Assembly: GCA_000583135.1 (NCBI GenBank)
Contig: JFBG01000019.1
Coordinates: 1 to 64,000, forward strand
DNA length: 64,000 nt
DNA from: Thioalkalivibrio sp. HK1
Lineage (GTDB): Bacteria; Pseudomonadota; Gammaproteobacteria; HK1
Direction of reading: 5' to 3'
Part shown: piece after piece, positions 21,001-29,249 of the stretch
Numbering within the stretch: the stretch's first letter is position 1
How the letters are laid out: each line of letters begins with the position of its first letter
Position numbers and translations under genes: made by a program
Notes under the pieces: model-generated
The model's input: the letters and a program-made list of their open reading frames with translations, nothing else
What the model was told of the DNA's origin: nothing
Databases searched by the model: none

Positions 21001-21463
21001 TAGAAAGCACACACCACACCGATGGTATGAACTGCAGGATACTTGTGCTTATTACGGAGAGTTTGAAAAGGAAAAAATCGCCTTTCCGGGAATCAACAGA
21101 AAATGGCGATTTATTCTAGTAGAAACTGGGATTTATATATCAGCACCTATGCGGTTTATTACAGCAAAATCAGGGCTGAAATACATAAAAACCATCTTAG
21201 AAAGCAACATAATTAAGTATTATTGGAAAACAGTTGCAAATATGCAAGATAGTACTGGTTTTCAAATGGATAATTACATGGTAGAAAAAATGCCAATATT
21301 AAAAATTTCCAATCAAGAGATGCAGAAATATATTTCTCAGTACGATAAAGTTATGAAAATGGAAGAAAAGCCTCACTCTAAGCTGAATCATCTAATATAT
21401 GGCCATTATAATCTAAGTAAGTCAGAGATACGAATAATCGAAAGATCTCTAAGCAAAATATAA
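18050..21463 (+). CDS. Type IIG restriction-modification protein (Eco57I-like)
   Basis: A 1137-residue single-chain endonuclease and N6-adenine methylase. Near the N-terminus GLFEVKIK (Glu68, Lys70) fits a PD-(D/E)xK nuclease half-site. The methylase has motif I DPAVGSGAFPMG at 471 and catalytic NPPY at 715. The C-terminal target-recognition domain begins near residue 890 with YRGVLSGYNKAFIIDKETKDA and RGRDIGRY-like GRDIGRY. ATG at 18050 is preceded by AAGGAG; the frame is open about 50 bases further upstream but without support. It is AT-rich like the helicase at 12786 and probably worked with it before IS pieces separated them. A silent alternative recognition domain lies inverted at 22852-23628. 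Confidence 0.85.
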   Translation: MSRKISDLFKGSYDRDQWIEVLDQAFGRDRLKRFRSDKKIDSANVKSCIQWGNLMLDEDHGEEVGLFEVKIKPQTKIRRNRVNLRSVIAKACRDYGLDGALAIYHDVDGMEKTWRLSFVRMDYLEDSEKKRSGSKRFTYLLGEGQNVRTATERFNMISDKEKSLDSIEQVFSVEELNKEFYKKLEKWYDKAIRTISLPRVGETSIQKSNSVIRMITRLLFVWFIKEKGLINQYLFDEIKVKDYIDYKKPSSYYKAILQNLFFATLNQEISDRKMDEEDSRSYSYYLDSSMPLFRISDDQVKNLFLQSPFLNGGLFECHPEDGFSVEDSNRIIVPNDLFFDNEENGLIQILEQYRFTAEESTPLDVDVALDPELLGKVFENLLARHNPETSESARNKTGSFYTSRQVVNYIIDEALKLRLSKHDERSEWKNKIVRLIDSLDEDLDEGIADVCFDEHETEKLISAIYSMKIIDPAVGSGAFPMGVLHRLVTILKIVDPNNNKWKNKNIEIAKQIPDIDLRNQAISEIEQMFSKSNDHGDYSRKLYLIKNNIYGIDIQQIAVEIAKLRFFISLAIEQKPEQDMSINYGINSLPNLETNLIVADTLLKIKSLVNKNRLKQVGIFGGDELSNFQKEILKIREEYFYANDDINKSKCRNKDSKLREDMRSYIAQTSNISEDEKEEFNKICSWLPYDKNHSAEWFDPKWMFNVDGFDLVIGNPPYIQLQQRISNESSEKYGDRYKNLNYSAFARTGDIYQLFYERGWELLDLHGCLCFITSNKWMRTDYGKNMRKFLGEKVGDIKILDLGADVFETATVDTNILLFSKIQRKMSIDYASFEHENKKSLNLSKIRFEQMSTPKNDDSWILLNPEEMALKEKIERIGTPLKEWDISIYRGVLSGYNKAFIIDKETKDALIEEDSKSADIIRPVLQGRDIGRYHLTPFKKYLIATLPSKNLCIDDYPAIKKHLLSFGQDRLEQSGCVLQDGSRARKHTPHRWYELQDTCAYYGEFEKEKIAFPGINRKWRFILVETGIYISAPMRFITAKSGLKYIKTILESNIIKYYWKTVANMQDSTGFQMDNYMVEKMPILKISNQEMQKYISQYDKVMKMEEKPHSKLNHLIYGHYNLSKSEIRIIERSLSKI
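20756..20776 (+). repeat. Inverted repeat, arm 1 (inside type IIG gene, start of specificity domain)
   Basis: A 21-base sequence encoding DKETKDA (codons 903-909). It is exactly complementary to 23539-23559 and in the same codon phase relative to the silent cassette, so inversion between the two would splice the other recognition domain onto this gene in frame. Confidence 0.8.
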
Positions 21464-21475
21464 ATCATCCTCAGT

Positions 21476-21975
21476 GTGCCTGAGTTTTTCGAGCGGTTTC
21501 CGGACGAAGCCTCCGCTCGAGCGTTCATCGAGAAGCGGCTTTGGAAAGATGGGAAGCCGACCTGCCCCAAGTGTAAAAGCCAACGCCACGGTATCTGGAA
21601 ATCTCGCGAAGGGTACTATCGATGCAAGGGGAAGGGATGTCGGAAGGTCTACTCGGTGAAGCACGGCACTATTTTTCACGCAAGCAAGATACCTCTGCGC
21701 AGTTGGCTGTATGTCTTCTATCTGTGGCACGTTTCTCGCAAAGGCATCTCCTCGGTGCAGTTGTCGAGGCAGCTGGGCATCATGCAGCCATCGGCATGGC
21801 ACATGCTCCTGCGCGTGCGTCAAGCGTGCTCCGGTCAGTTGGCGAAGTTGTCGGGCGAGGTCGAGATGGATGCGACTTACATCGGCGGCAAGGAGGGCTA
21901 ACCAAGCACGCGGACAAGAAAAGGGGGAAAGGTCGCGGACCCGCAGGAAAACAGCCCATTCTCGGCATCCCAGAC
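21476..21975 (+). pseudogene. IS1595-family transposase remnant
   Basis: The N-terminal part of an IS1595-type transposase: the zinc-ribbon CPKCKSQRHGIWKSREGYYRCKGKGC is split here as CPKC and CKGKGC motifs, then VYSVKHGTIFHASKIPLRSW, and MDATYIGGKEG, where the DDE-domain aspartate lies. A stop follows at 21899-21901, while another frame continues with KHADKKRGKGRGPAGKQPILG, showing a frameshift. The 3' half is replaced by an IS3 remnant. It starts 13 bases after the stop of the type IIG gene. Confidence 0.75.
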
Positions 21976-21989
21976 CACTGGACGGGTGA

Positions 21990-22560
21990 GGTGAGAGCCG
22001 TTCCTCGGTGCACCAATACGTTTCCAACCAAAGCAGATTTTCCTTTGATGGTGCGGGTGAGTCGCTCGGCGCAGCCACTGCCTTACGTGAGCAAACGAAG
22101 GACGGCGACGAGTCGATTCCCAACCAACTGACCTCTTCTTGGAAGTCATGGCTGACATACTAGGATCCATTATCATGGCGGATGGAGTCCGTCAGCCACT
22201 CCTTGGCCGATATCTCTGAAGCGCTCTTTCGCCCATTAGCGAATGGGCTGCAACGCTTCAAAGCGCGTATCACGCTTAGGCCCCGTATATATCCTCATAC
22301 AGATTGATGGTCGATAGATACGAGGACGGCGACTAATCTTTCATGTGCTCAAAGTGATCGTCGTCGTGTTGGTATCCCACATCTCATTGATGCATTGACG
22401 GGAATAATGGTTCGGCCGCGGGCCATGAGGCAGTGTCGCCGACAAGACTTAGCGAACAAACAGTTGTTCCACACATGAGCCGCAAGATCCGCACTCTCGA
22501 TGTATAAATGCCTTTGCATGTGCCAAGCGCGCATCCATCACTTTGAGGTGTTTTTCGCTA
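21990..22560 (-). mobile_element. IS3-family orfB remnant, third copy
   Basis: Reading leftward: SCRRHCLMARGRTIIP, SMRCGIPT, a region with ALKRCSPFANGRKSASE, then SHDFQEEVSWLGIDSSPSF and KENLLWLETYW. These follow the order of IS3 orfB (catalytic-core end to C-terminus) but with several stops and frame changes. It truncates the IS1595 remnant. Confidence 0.65.
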
Positions 22561-22851
22561 TGGATATGGGCTAGATAACTTTGGTAATCTGCGCATCTTA
22601 CCTGCTTTTTCTCACTAGCAGCTGACCTCGGTCGCAGTCATATTGGGGCTTCTGGCTACTGACTGGATAGGCTCGCCTAGATCCGCTAGATTCATAATAT
22701 CTTACTTGCATTCGCCACCGATCGCTTCCCGGGTCAAGTCCGCCTCTCCGCTTGCTTTTTTGCCACGGGTTATCCAGATTCTCTCTTACAATCGAGTATT
22801 GACCAATGCCCTAAATCACACTAGTGTGGAAGGTGTTACAATTCACATCGA
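22561..22851. other. Non-coding stretch between IS remnant and silent cassette
   Basis: I see no gene, repeat or recognisable IS sequence in these 290 bases; probably debris from earlier insertions. Confidence 0.4.
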
Positions 22852-23628
22852 TCAATTTTTCATGCCTTTAATTGTTAAATTTATTTCTTTATCTGTTAGT
22901 TCATAGTATTCATAAATTAACTGATCAATTCTAGAATCCAAAATTTCATTCCTCTGACCAATACTCACATCATCCATAATGCATTCCACATATTTTTCGA
23001 CCTGCTTTTTTATTATTGTTTTTCTTTTAGACGGATAAGGAATAGGTACATTTTCTAAAAATAACTTGAAGTAACGATATCCATGATCTCCCAAACCACC
23101 ACCAGCATAAAATTGTTTGAATATAAATGTAAATAATTTAGAATTTAATACTCCAAGTAAAAAAATCAAATTTTGACCTGTTAATATATACGCAGTATTT
23201 GTAAAATATATATTTTTACGATCAAGATAAAATCGAGGAGATGTGGATATATCTGAATAGGCGATTTTTTCCTTTTCAAACTCTCCGTAATAAGCACAAT
23301 TACGAAGGTTATAGGGAGTTGCCCCCTGATCTTGTCTAATATTGATTTCATGATAGTGTTTATCCAAATGCTTTTTAATAGCGGGATAATTTTTTACATC
23401 TATCCTTGGAGCATTACGATATCCATTATGAGTTCCAATCAAATATTCTTTTATTTCCTCTGTTTTATATCTTCCAATGTCTCTACCTCTCAGTATCGGT
23501 TTGATGATTTCCTCAGATCGCGGATCTTCTTGGATAAGTGCATCCTTAGTCTCTTTATCAATGATAAAAGCATCGTTGTAGCCGGTTTTTATTCCGTAGT
23601 AAATGGATTTATGAAGTGTAGTGAGTTT
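22852..23628 (-). pseudogene. Silent target-recognition cassette of the type IIG enzyme (no methylase part)
   Basis: On the minus strand an open frame of about 258 codons begins after an in-frame stop at 23629-23631 with LHKSIYYGIKTGYNDAFI and continues through DKETKDALIQED, ILRGRDIGRYKTEEIKEYL, CAYYGEFEKEKIA to a normal stop. This matches the C-terminal recognition domain of the protein at 18050 (IYRGVLSGYNKAFI, LQGRDIGRY, CAYYGEFEKEKIA) but diverges strongly in the variable parts. It lacks nuclease and methylase regions and a start signal. It reads as a promoterless alternative specificity module, placed inverted to the active gene. Confidence 0.75.
23539..23559 (-). repeat. Inverted repeat, arm 2 (inside silent cassette)
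   Basis: 21 bases exactly complementary to 20756-20776, again encoding DKETKDA. The surrounding sequence is homologous but diverged, so this is the longest identical block noticed between the active and silent domains. Confidence 0.8.
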
Positions 23629-23677
23629 TTATGGCATGATCAGAACCCTTTTTTCTAACCACAAGGAGATCTGTCCA

Positions 23678-24625
23678 ATGGATGAACAGTATAGCAAGAT
23701 CATGCAGTCGGCACTGTCCGAGAATACTCGACTGGCGTATCAAAAGGGCTGGCAGAGGTTTGAGCAATTTTGTCATTACAAGTTCCTTAAAGCCTTGCCT
23801 GCGGCTCCCTCGACAGTGATTGATTTCCTGATTACGCATGCTACTCAGCCCGTAGGGCGTAATGGCAATCCGCTGTCGATGGGAACCGTTTCTCTCTACA
23901 GCAGTGCGATCAACCATAAGCACATACATTCGGGATTTGCCTCGCCGGGTTCCCATCCGGAGGTGATCATGGCGCTGCGTGGCTTGATGCGGGTATGTGG
24001 TACGAAAGTCAGAAGAGTCGAAGCACTAAGAGAGCATCAGGTTTTAAAAATGCTCAAACTTTGTCCTAAGACGCCGATTGGCATACGCGATGCCGCTCTT
24101 TTGGCGATCATTTTTGCTGGGGCTCTGCGTCGGTCGGAGGCTTGCGGTCTTTGTGCCGAGGATATCCGGATCATTAAATCAAGGAATTCGAGGACACCGA
24201 GCGGAATGTTTATTTACATTCGCAAGTCTAAGACCGATCAAGAGGGTCGAGGGCAGAAAATCGCGATACCCCCAGGCAAGCGTATCAAACCGATACAGCG
24301 GGTATGTGAATGGCTGAGGGTTTCCGGGATTAAGTCAGGGTATCTATTTCAGACGATGAAACGGGGTGGAGGATTGCGTGGCAATCCTCTTCACCATTCG
24401 GACATCCCGCGGTTGGTGAAGCACTACGGTAAGCTAATTGGTTTGGATCCGAAGAACATTGCCGGCCATTCGCTGCGCGCAGGTTTCGTGACCAGTGCCG
24501 CGGCTCATAATGCTCGGTTGGACAAGATCATGGAGGTTACGCGCCACACCAACCCAACTACGGTGCTCAAATACATCAGGGATGCAGACGCTTTCACGCA
24601 ACATGCAGGTGATGATTTTTTATAA
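23678..24625 (+). CDS. Tyrosine recombinase/integrase
   Basis: A 315-residue phage-integrase-family recombinase: N-terminal SAM-like core-binding domain (SENTRLAYQKGWQRFEQFC) and a catalytic domain with the first arginine in AGALRRSEACGL, HSLRAGF (His-x-x-Arg), the second histidine in VTRHTN and the nucleophile tyrosine in VLKYIRDA. All expected catalytic residues are present. ATG at 23678 follows AAGGAG. The gene reads away from the silent cassette and starts 50 bases from its edge. It may have mobilised the island or may invert the cassette; the sequence does not decide between these. Confidence 0.85.
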   Translation: MDEQYSKIMQSALSENTRLAYQKGWQRFEQFCHYKFLKALPAAPSTVIDFLITHATQPVGRNGNPLSMGTVSLYSSAINHKHIHSGFASPGSHPEVIMALRGLMRVCGTKVRRVEALREHQVLKMLKLCPKTPIGIRDAALLAIIFAGALRRSEACGLCAEDIRIIKSRNSRTPSGMFIYIRKSKTDQEGRGQKIAIPPGKRIKPIQRVCEWLRVSGIKSGYLFQTMKRGGGLRGNPLHHSDIPRLVKHYGKLIGLDPKNIAGHSLRAGFVTSAAAHNARLDKIMEVTRHTNPTTVLKYIRDADAFTQHAGDDFL

Positions 24626-24706
24626 CATCATCTCGATGAAAGGGGCTTTTTCTATGGGAGAGGGTGTGCTTCTCAAGAGCATCCTGACCCCACTTGTCAA
24701 TCGCTA

Positions 24707-24746
24707 CCTTCCGTTCGCTCCCCGGGGCGGACGGAAGGCCTTTATA
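24707..24746 (+). terminator. Hairpin after recombinase
   Basis: Stem CCTTCCGT / ACGGAAGG (24707-24714 with 24731-24738), extended in the loop by CCCCGGGG-type pairing, followed by CCTTTAT. It lies about 80 bases after the recombinase stop. Confidence 0.4.
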
Positions 24747-24990
24747 TGGGTTTGGTGACGCAAGCGACGTTGGGCTTGGCCATCGGTTATGCCGTCGCCG
24801 GTCGTCATCATGGCTGGAAGGTCGCGGCGACAGAGTTTCCGGTTAGTTGCCTGATTTGGATGTCTTGATCCATCACTGCGATCCGATTGCCGATTACACG
24901 AAGTATTGCGGTTTTACCCGCTCATACTGGTCGATGCTGGAAGCCCTTGCCGCGGTACCGATTTCGGCTCGGTTTTTGGGGAGCATACGT
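24746..24990 (+). pseudogene. Broken partial duplicate of the membrane hydrolase at 28284
   Basis: Starts MGLVTQATLGLAIGYAVAGR and continues HHGWKVAAT, then shifts frame to PDLDVLIHHCDPIADYTKYCGF. This parallels the first 60 residues of the intact gene at 28284 (VTQAALGSAIGYAVAGRRHG; PDLDVLISYGDPIADYAEHRGF). The copy has a frameshift near 24835, degrades after CGFTRSYWSM, and lacks the rest. Confidence 0.75.
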
Positions 24991-25068
24991 TCTTTTGCTC
25001 TTTGGGCTTTTTGCTTGGCTATGAAATATCTCCGTTATCCCCTATGATCACGCCTTAATCAGTGACTC

Positions 25069-25293
25069 AAGCAACCCAAGGGTAAGGGGGTCATCGTCGT
25101 GGAGATGGCGCGGATCACGCCGCCGGTCAGGTTCAATCTTTTCGTCATTCAAGGGCTGACCGGTGAGAATATCGGTCGTATCGCGCGGGCCATCCTCCCG
25201 TTCTTTTCGATCATGGTCATGATGGTCATTGCGATCACGATCTTCCCCGAGATCGTGACCTATCTGCCAAGCATCATGCAGTTTCGCGGCTAG
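25069..25293 (+). pseudogene. C-terminal fragment of TRAP transporter large permease (DctM)
   Basis: The fragment VVEMARITPPVRFNLFVIQG, then ENIGRIARAILPFFSIMV and FPEIVTYLPSIM is the typical C-terminal end of the DctM subunit of TRAP uptake systems. Everything upstream is missing and replaced by island-edge debris. The pxpABC genes follow after 29 bases, so the intact locus probably encoded a TRAP importer for a pxp substrate precursor. Confidence 0.75.
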
Positions 25294-25322
25294 CATCCAA
25301 CCGATTTTTCAAGGAGGACGAT

Positions 25323-26096
25323 ATGAGTCAAGTCGATTTGAATTCCGATCTCGGTGAGAGTTTCGGACCCTATACCATCGGGAACGACCCGGAAATGTTG
25401 AAGATCATTTCATCCGCCAATGTCGCTTGCGGCTTTCATGGTGGCGATCCCTTGGTCATGCATCGCACTTTGGAATTGGCTCGGGAGAACGGGGTCGGGG
25501 TCGGTGCTCATCCGGGTTTCAACGATTTATGGGGATTCGGGCGCCGTCAGATTCGCGTGCAGGATGTCGGTGAGATCGAGAAGATGCTGATCTATCAGGT
25601 CGGTGCGATCCAAGGGATGGCGCGGGCCTGCGGTGTGCCGCTGGTGCACTACAAACTCCACGGCGCATTGGGGAATATGGCATGCGTCGATGCCGATCTG
25701 GCAATGGCGGCGGCCCGGGCCATCGAAGCCGTGGCGCCGGAACTCATATTCGTTGTCCTGCCGGGTAGCGAGTTGGAGCGGGCGGGCGAGAGTCTGGGTC
25801 TCAAGATCGCGAAAGAGATCTTTGCGGACCGCGCTTATGACGATGATGGCATGTTGGTGCCTCGAGGACAACCGGGAGCGATGATCGAAGATGCGAACGA
25901 GGCCGCATCTCGAGTGGCTCGGTTCGTCGAAGACGGTGCGATCCAAAGCCAGTCCGGCAAGCGTATCGAGGTCGATATCGATACCATCTGTGTCCACGGA
26001 GACAACCCCAGCGCGGTTGCGATGGCGGCCGAGGTGCGCAAAGCCTTGACTTCTGCCGGTATCGAAATCGCTCCGATGGCGCAAAGGCTGAACTGA
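25323..26096 (+). CDS. pxpA: 5-oxoprolinase subunit A (LamB/YcsF family)
   Basis: A 257-residue protein starting VDLNSDLGESFGPYTIGND, with SANVACGFHGGDP and GVGAHPGFNDLWGFGRR, all hallmarks of the LamB/YcsF family. With PxpB and PxpC it forms the ATP-dependent enzyme that opens 5-oxoproline to glutamate, a housekeeping repair function. The ribosome site AAGGAGGA lies directly before the ATG. The three subunits are in the order A-B-C, downstream of a truncated TRAP permease. Confidence 0.93.
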   Translation: MSQVDLNSDLGESFGPYTIGNDPEMLKIISSANVACGFHGGDPLVMHRTLELARENGVGVGAHPGFNDLWGFGRRQIRVQDVGEIEKMLIYQVGAIQGMARACGVPLVHYKLHGALGNMACVDADLAMAAARAIEAVAPELIFVVLPGSELERAGESLGLKIAKEIFADRAYDDDGMLVPRGQPGAMIEDANEAASRVARFVEDGAIQSQSGKRIEVDIDTICVHGDNPSAVAMAAEVRKALTSAGIEIAPMAQRLN

Positions 26097-26153
26097 TCGA
26101 GCCGGTGCTTTGGTCTTGGTCGGGTCGTTTTTATCCTTGGGGCGGTGAGGCAA

Positions 26154-26885
26154 ATGGGGACGTCGCTGAAATTCCTTCCTAGCGGGGATACGGGGCTCAC
26201 GGTCCAAGTCGGTACCGATATCGACAAGAAGACCAGCGCCGCTGTCATGCGGCTGCGCTCGGCAATCGAGGCTGCGGCGCTTCCCGGGGTGATCGAGATC
26301 GTTCCCGCCTATCTCTCGTTGCTCGTTCACTACGATCCACTCAAAGCCGGCCAGTTCGAGTTGATCGAGGCGATCGAAGCGCTGAATGAATCGACGGTAT
26401 CGATAGCCGAGGTGGAACCTAAGGCGTGGTCCTTTCCCGTTTGCTTCGAAGGGGAAGATTTCGCACCGGATATCGAGACCGTTGCGCAATGGGCGGGCCT
26501 TGCACCGGAGGATGTCATTTCGGATATCGTCGGTGCGGATCAGTTCGTTTATATGATCGGATTCGCTCCCGGGCAGCCATATATCGGCGACCTTCCGGAT
26601 CGGATTGCGATTCCCCGCCGAAAGGATCCGATCTCAGGTATCGAAGCAGGGTCGGTCGTGATCGCAACCGGCAAAACGGTGATCTACTCGGTTATGAATC
26701 CGACGGGTTGGTATGTTGTCGGGCGAACGCCGGTTCCGATATTCGATCGATCGAAGGAGAATCCGGTTCTTCTGCATGCCGGGGACAGCGTTTCCTTGAG
26801 GGCTGTCGATCGCTATGAGTTCGAGTCGATTCGAGAGCGAATCATTGCCGGTCGCTATGATCCGATGAGCGATGCCCGGGTATGA
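26154..26885 (+). CDS. pxpB: 5-oxoprolinase subunit B (KipI-like)
   Basis: About 243 residues of the allophanate-hydrolase subunit 1 family: FLPSGDTGLTVQVG at the N-terminus, IEIVPAYLSLLVHYDP, and the block MIGFAPGQPYIGDLPDRIAIPRR split as FAPGQPYIGDLP and PRRKDPISGIEAGSV. Works with PxpA and PxpC in 5-oxoproline hydrolysis. GTG at 26145 is an alternative start; ATG at 26154 is better spaced from GGTGAGG. Its stop overlaps the region in which pxpC begins, implying an operon. Confidence 0.9.
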   Translation: MGTSLKFLPSGDTGLTVQVGTDIDKKTSAAVMRLRSAIEAAALPGVIEIVPAYLSLLVHYDPLKAGQFELIEAIEALNESTVSIAEVEPKAWSFPVCFEGEDFAPDIETVAQWAGLAPEDVISDIVGADQFVYMIGFAPGQPYIGDLPDRIAIPRRKDPISGIEAGSVVIATGKTVIYSVMNPTGWYVVGRTPVPIFDRSKENPVLLHAGDSVSLRAVDRYEFESIRERIIAGRYDPMSDARV

Positions 26886-26901
26886 CGGCGGATGTGAGGG
26901 T

Positions 26902-27936
26902 ATGAAGGCTTCTTTGAAGTTCGATTCATCCGGCCCGATGACGACGGTCCAGGATCTGGGCAGGTACGGGGCTCAAGGGATGGGAATCCCCATATCCGGC
27001 GCTTTGGATCCGATATCGCTGCGTTTGGCCAATGCTTTGGTGGGCAATCCGCAAGGTGCCGCAGGCTTGGAGTTGCGGTTTTTAGGCCCGAAGATCCGGA
27101 TCGAAGGCGGGCCGATCCGGATCGCATTGGTCGGTACCCAAACGTCGATCGACATTCTCGAACCGACGCCTCTACGGATTCCATCGGGTCGAAGCGTGAC
27201 GCTCGCCGATGGACAGGTCTTTAGGATCGGAGGGGTTGCCGATACATCGTGCTGCTATCTTGCAATATCCGGCCGCTTCGACCTCCCGGTGTTGTTCGGG
27301 AGCATGGCGACCTTTCAGACATCGGGGATCGGGGGCGTGGATGGGCGTGCGATTCAAGATGCAGACAAGATCGATCTTATCGTCGACACCCCGCCTCTCG
27401 GTCCGGATCGAATGCTGATGCGCTCTTTCGAGTGGAACGATCAGGCGCCGATTCGCATCGTCCCCGGTCCTCAGGCCGACTACTTCACGCAAGCGGCATT
27501 CGATACTTTTGCGAGCGAGGCTTACGAGATCTCCCGGATGTCGAGCCGGATGGCGCTGCGGCTGGAAGGACCGCCGCTCACCCATGCCAAGGGTTTCAAC
27601 ATTCCATCCGACGGGGTCGTGAACGGATCGATCCAAGTGCCGGGAAACCAAATGCCCATCATCTTGATGGTCGATCGTCAAACCACGGGCGGATATCCGA
27701 AAATCGCAACGGTGATATCGGCCGATCTGCCTCGTTTGGGGCGGGCCCTGCCCGGGCAGAAATTACGTTTCAAAGCGATCGAAGTCGATGAGGCCGAACG
27801 GATCCGGCGGGATATGGAGGCTAGGATTCAAGAACTTACCGACGATATCGGGTCGGTCTCGCCGAGCATCGAAGATATGAATTCGGTGTTGATGCGCAAA
27901 AACTTGATCAGCGGCGCCGTATCGGCTTCCGGCTAG
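26902..27936 (+). CDS. pxpC: 5-oxoprolinase subunit C (KipA-like)
   Basis: About 344 residues of the allophanate-hydrolase subunit 2 family: TTVQDLGRYGAQGMGIPISG near the N-terminus, ANALVGNPQGAAGLE, IRIVPGPQADYF, and the C-terminal block ILMVDRQTTGGYPKIATV. These are standard blocks of biotin-dependent-carboxyltransferase-like PxpC. ATG at 26902 follows GTGAGGG and matches the usual N-terminus; an earlier in-frame ATG at 26872 overlaps pxpB. Last gene of the pxpABC operon. Confidence 0.9.
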   Translation: MKASLKFDSSGPMTTVQDLGRYGAQGMGIPISGALDPISLRLANALVGNPQGAAGLELRFLGPKIRIEGGPIRIALVGTQTSIDILEPTPLRIPSGRSVTLADGQVFRIGGVADTSCCYLAISGRFDLPVLFGSMATFQTSGIGGVDGRAIQDADKIDLIVDTPPLGPDRMLMRSFEWNDQAPIRIVPGPQADYFTQAAFDTFASEAYEISRMSSRMALRLEGPPLTHAKGFNIPSDGVVNGSIQVPGNQMPIILMVDRQTTGGYPKIATVISADLPRLGRALPGQKLRFKAIEVDEAERIRRDMEARIQELTDDIGSVSPSIEDMNSVLMRKNLISGAVSASG

Positions 27937-27962
27937 AGCGTGATCCATCCATTGATGATGAG

Positions 27963-27998
27963 ATAAAAATCGCTCATGGCGAGATTTTATAGTTTTCG
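27963..27998 (+). terminator. Hairpin after pxpC
   Basis: Near-perfect inverted repeat ATAAAAATCGC / GCGAGATTTTAT (27963-27973 with 27979-27990) followed by AGTTTTC, beginning 27 bases after the pxpC stop. Confidence 0.45.
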
Positions 27999-28283
27999 AA
28001 GACAAGTGCCAAGTCCTTTATAAAGAACGACAAGGGTCTATTGCTTTGTTTTACTTGAACTTGCATCGGTGGGATGTTTTCTCATCATAGATGGGAGATT
28101 CACTCTATCCATTCGGTCGATATTGTCGATAGGGTTGGATTCGATGGCAATTTTCGAGCGATATGCAAACGAGCGGTGCCGGGTTTGTGGATAAGACGTC
28201 ATTTTCGAAAGCGGCCCGGTGCCCGATGACTGTGCAACCGGCTGTTCGAGCCCCGATCAGGAGCGATTGATGAGCGAGTATCG
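27999..28283. other. Non-coding gap before membrane hydrolase gene
   Basis: Apart from the hairpin at its left edge I see no gene or repeat here; it presumably contains the promoter of the gene at 28284. Confidence 0.4.
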
Positions 28284-29249
28284 ATGGATTCGGTGACGCA
28301 AGCGGCGCTGGGCTCGGCCATCGGCTATGCCGTTGCCGGTCGTCGTCATGGTTGGAAGGCAGCCGCCGCCGGAGCGGTTTGCGGTTCTTTGCCCGATCTT
28401 GATGTTTTGATCTCCTACGGAGATCCGATCGCCGATTATGCGGAGCATCGAGGCTTCACGCACTCGTTGTTCTGGCTGACGCTGGCGGCCCCCGCCGTGG
28501 CGTTGATGATGGCTTTGATCTTTCGCACGGCATTCGATCGATTATGGATGCTGGGGATGTGGCTTGTATTGGCGACCCATCCGATCCTCGATGCCTTCAC
28601 GGTCTACGGTACGAGGTTATGGCTGCCTTTTTCCAGCGAACCGGTGCTGTGGGCGACCATATTCATCATCGATCCCTTATATACGCTGCCCTTGATTGTC
28701 GGCGTGGTGATTGCCTTGCGTCGATACCGGCCAAGAGGGACGAGAATCCACTCGCGCGCCCCGCTGTGGGCGTTGGGGTTGACTTGTGTCTATTTGGCTT
28801 GGTCGGTGGTCGCCAAGGTGGTCGTCGATGGTCAAATCAAAGACGCCCTTGCGCAAGAAGGGTTTTCCTATACCCGTTATATCTCCACCCCGATATTTTT
28901 CAATACGCTGTTTTGGCGCGCGGTGGTCATGACCCCCGATGGCTATTACGAGGGTTATATCCGGGTATTCTCGAACGAGGAGACGCAATGGCGTTATCGA
29001 ACCAGCCGCACCGATTTGATTGCCGAACTGGAATCATCGAAGGCCTTCCGGCAGTTGCAGTGGTTTTCGCGCGGCTTCTATCGCATACGGGTGCAGGACG
29101 ACTCGATCGTGGTCGGCGATCTGCGTATGGGGGTGGGCGATGCGTTGATTTTTCAGTTCATCGTGGGCGATATCGGGCCTCGAGGGATCACCTTGCGCTC
29201 GCTATCGGAGCGGGTGCGAAGCGATTACTCGCAAATCCTATCCGAGTGA
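28284..29249 (+). CDS. YdjM-like membrane-bound metal-dependent hydrolase
   Basis: A 321-residue protein of the LexA-regulated YdjM/membrane metal-dependent hydrolase family. It starts MDSVTQAALGSAIGYAVAGR, has LPDLDVL and HRGFTHSLFW (acidic and histidine metal-ligand candidates), several hydrophobic segments (residues 62-88, 93-110, 130-150, 165-185), and a long soluble C-terminal half. The family sits in the inner membrane; the reaction is unknown. A decayed partial duplicate occurs 3.5 kb upstream at the island edge. Confidence 0.8.
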   Translation: MDSVTQAALGSAIGYAVAGRRHGWKAAAAGAVCGSLPDLDVLISYGDPIADYAEHRGFTHSLFWLTLAAPAVALMMALIFRTAFDRLWMLGMWLVLATHPILDAFTVYGTRLWLPFSSEPVLWATIFIIDPLYTLPLIVGVVIALRRYRPRGTRIHSRAPLWALGLTCVYLAWSVVAKVVVDGQIKDALAQEGFSYTRYISTPIFFNTLFWRAVVMTPDGYYEGYIRVFSNEETQWRYRTSRTDLIAELESSKAFRQLQWFSRGFYRIRVQDDSIVVGDLRMGVGDALIFQFIVGDIGPRGITLRSLSERVRSDYSQILSE

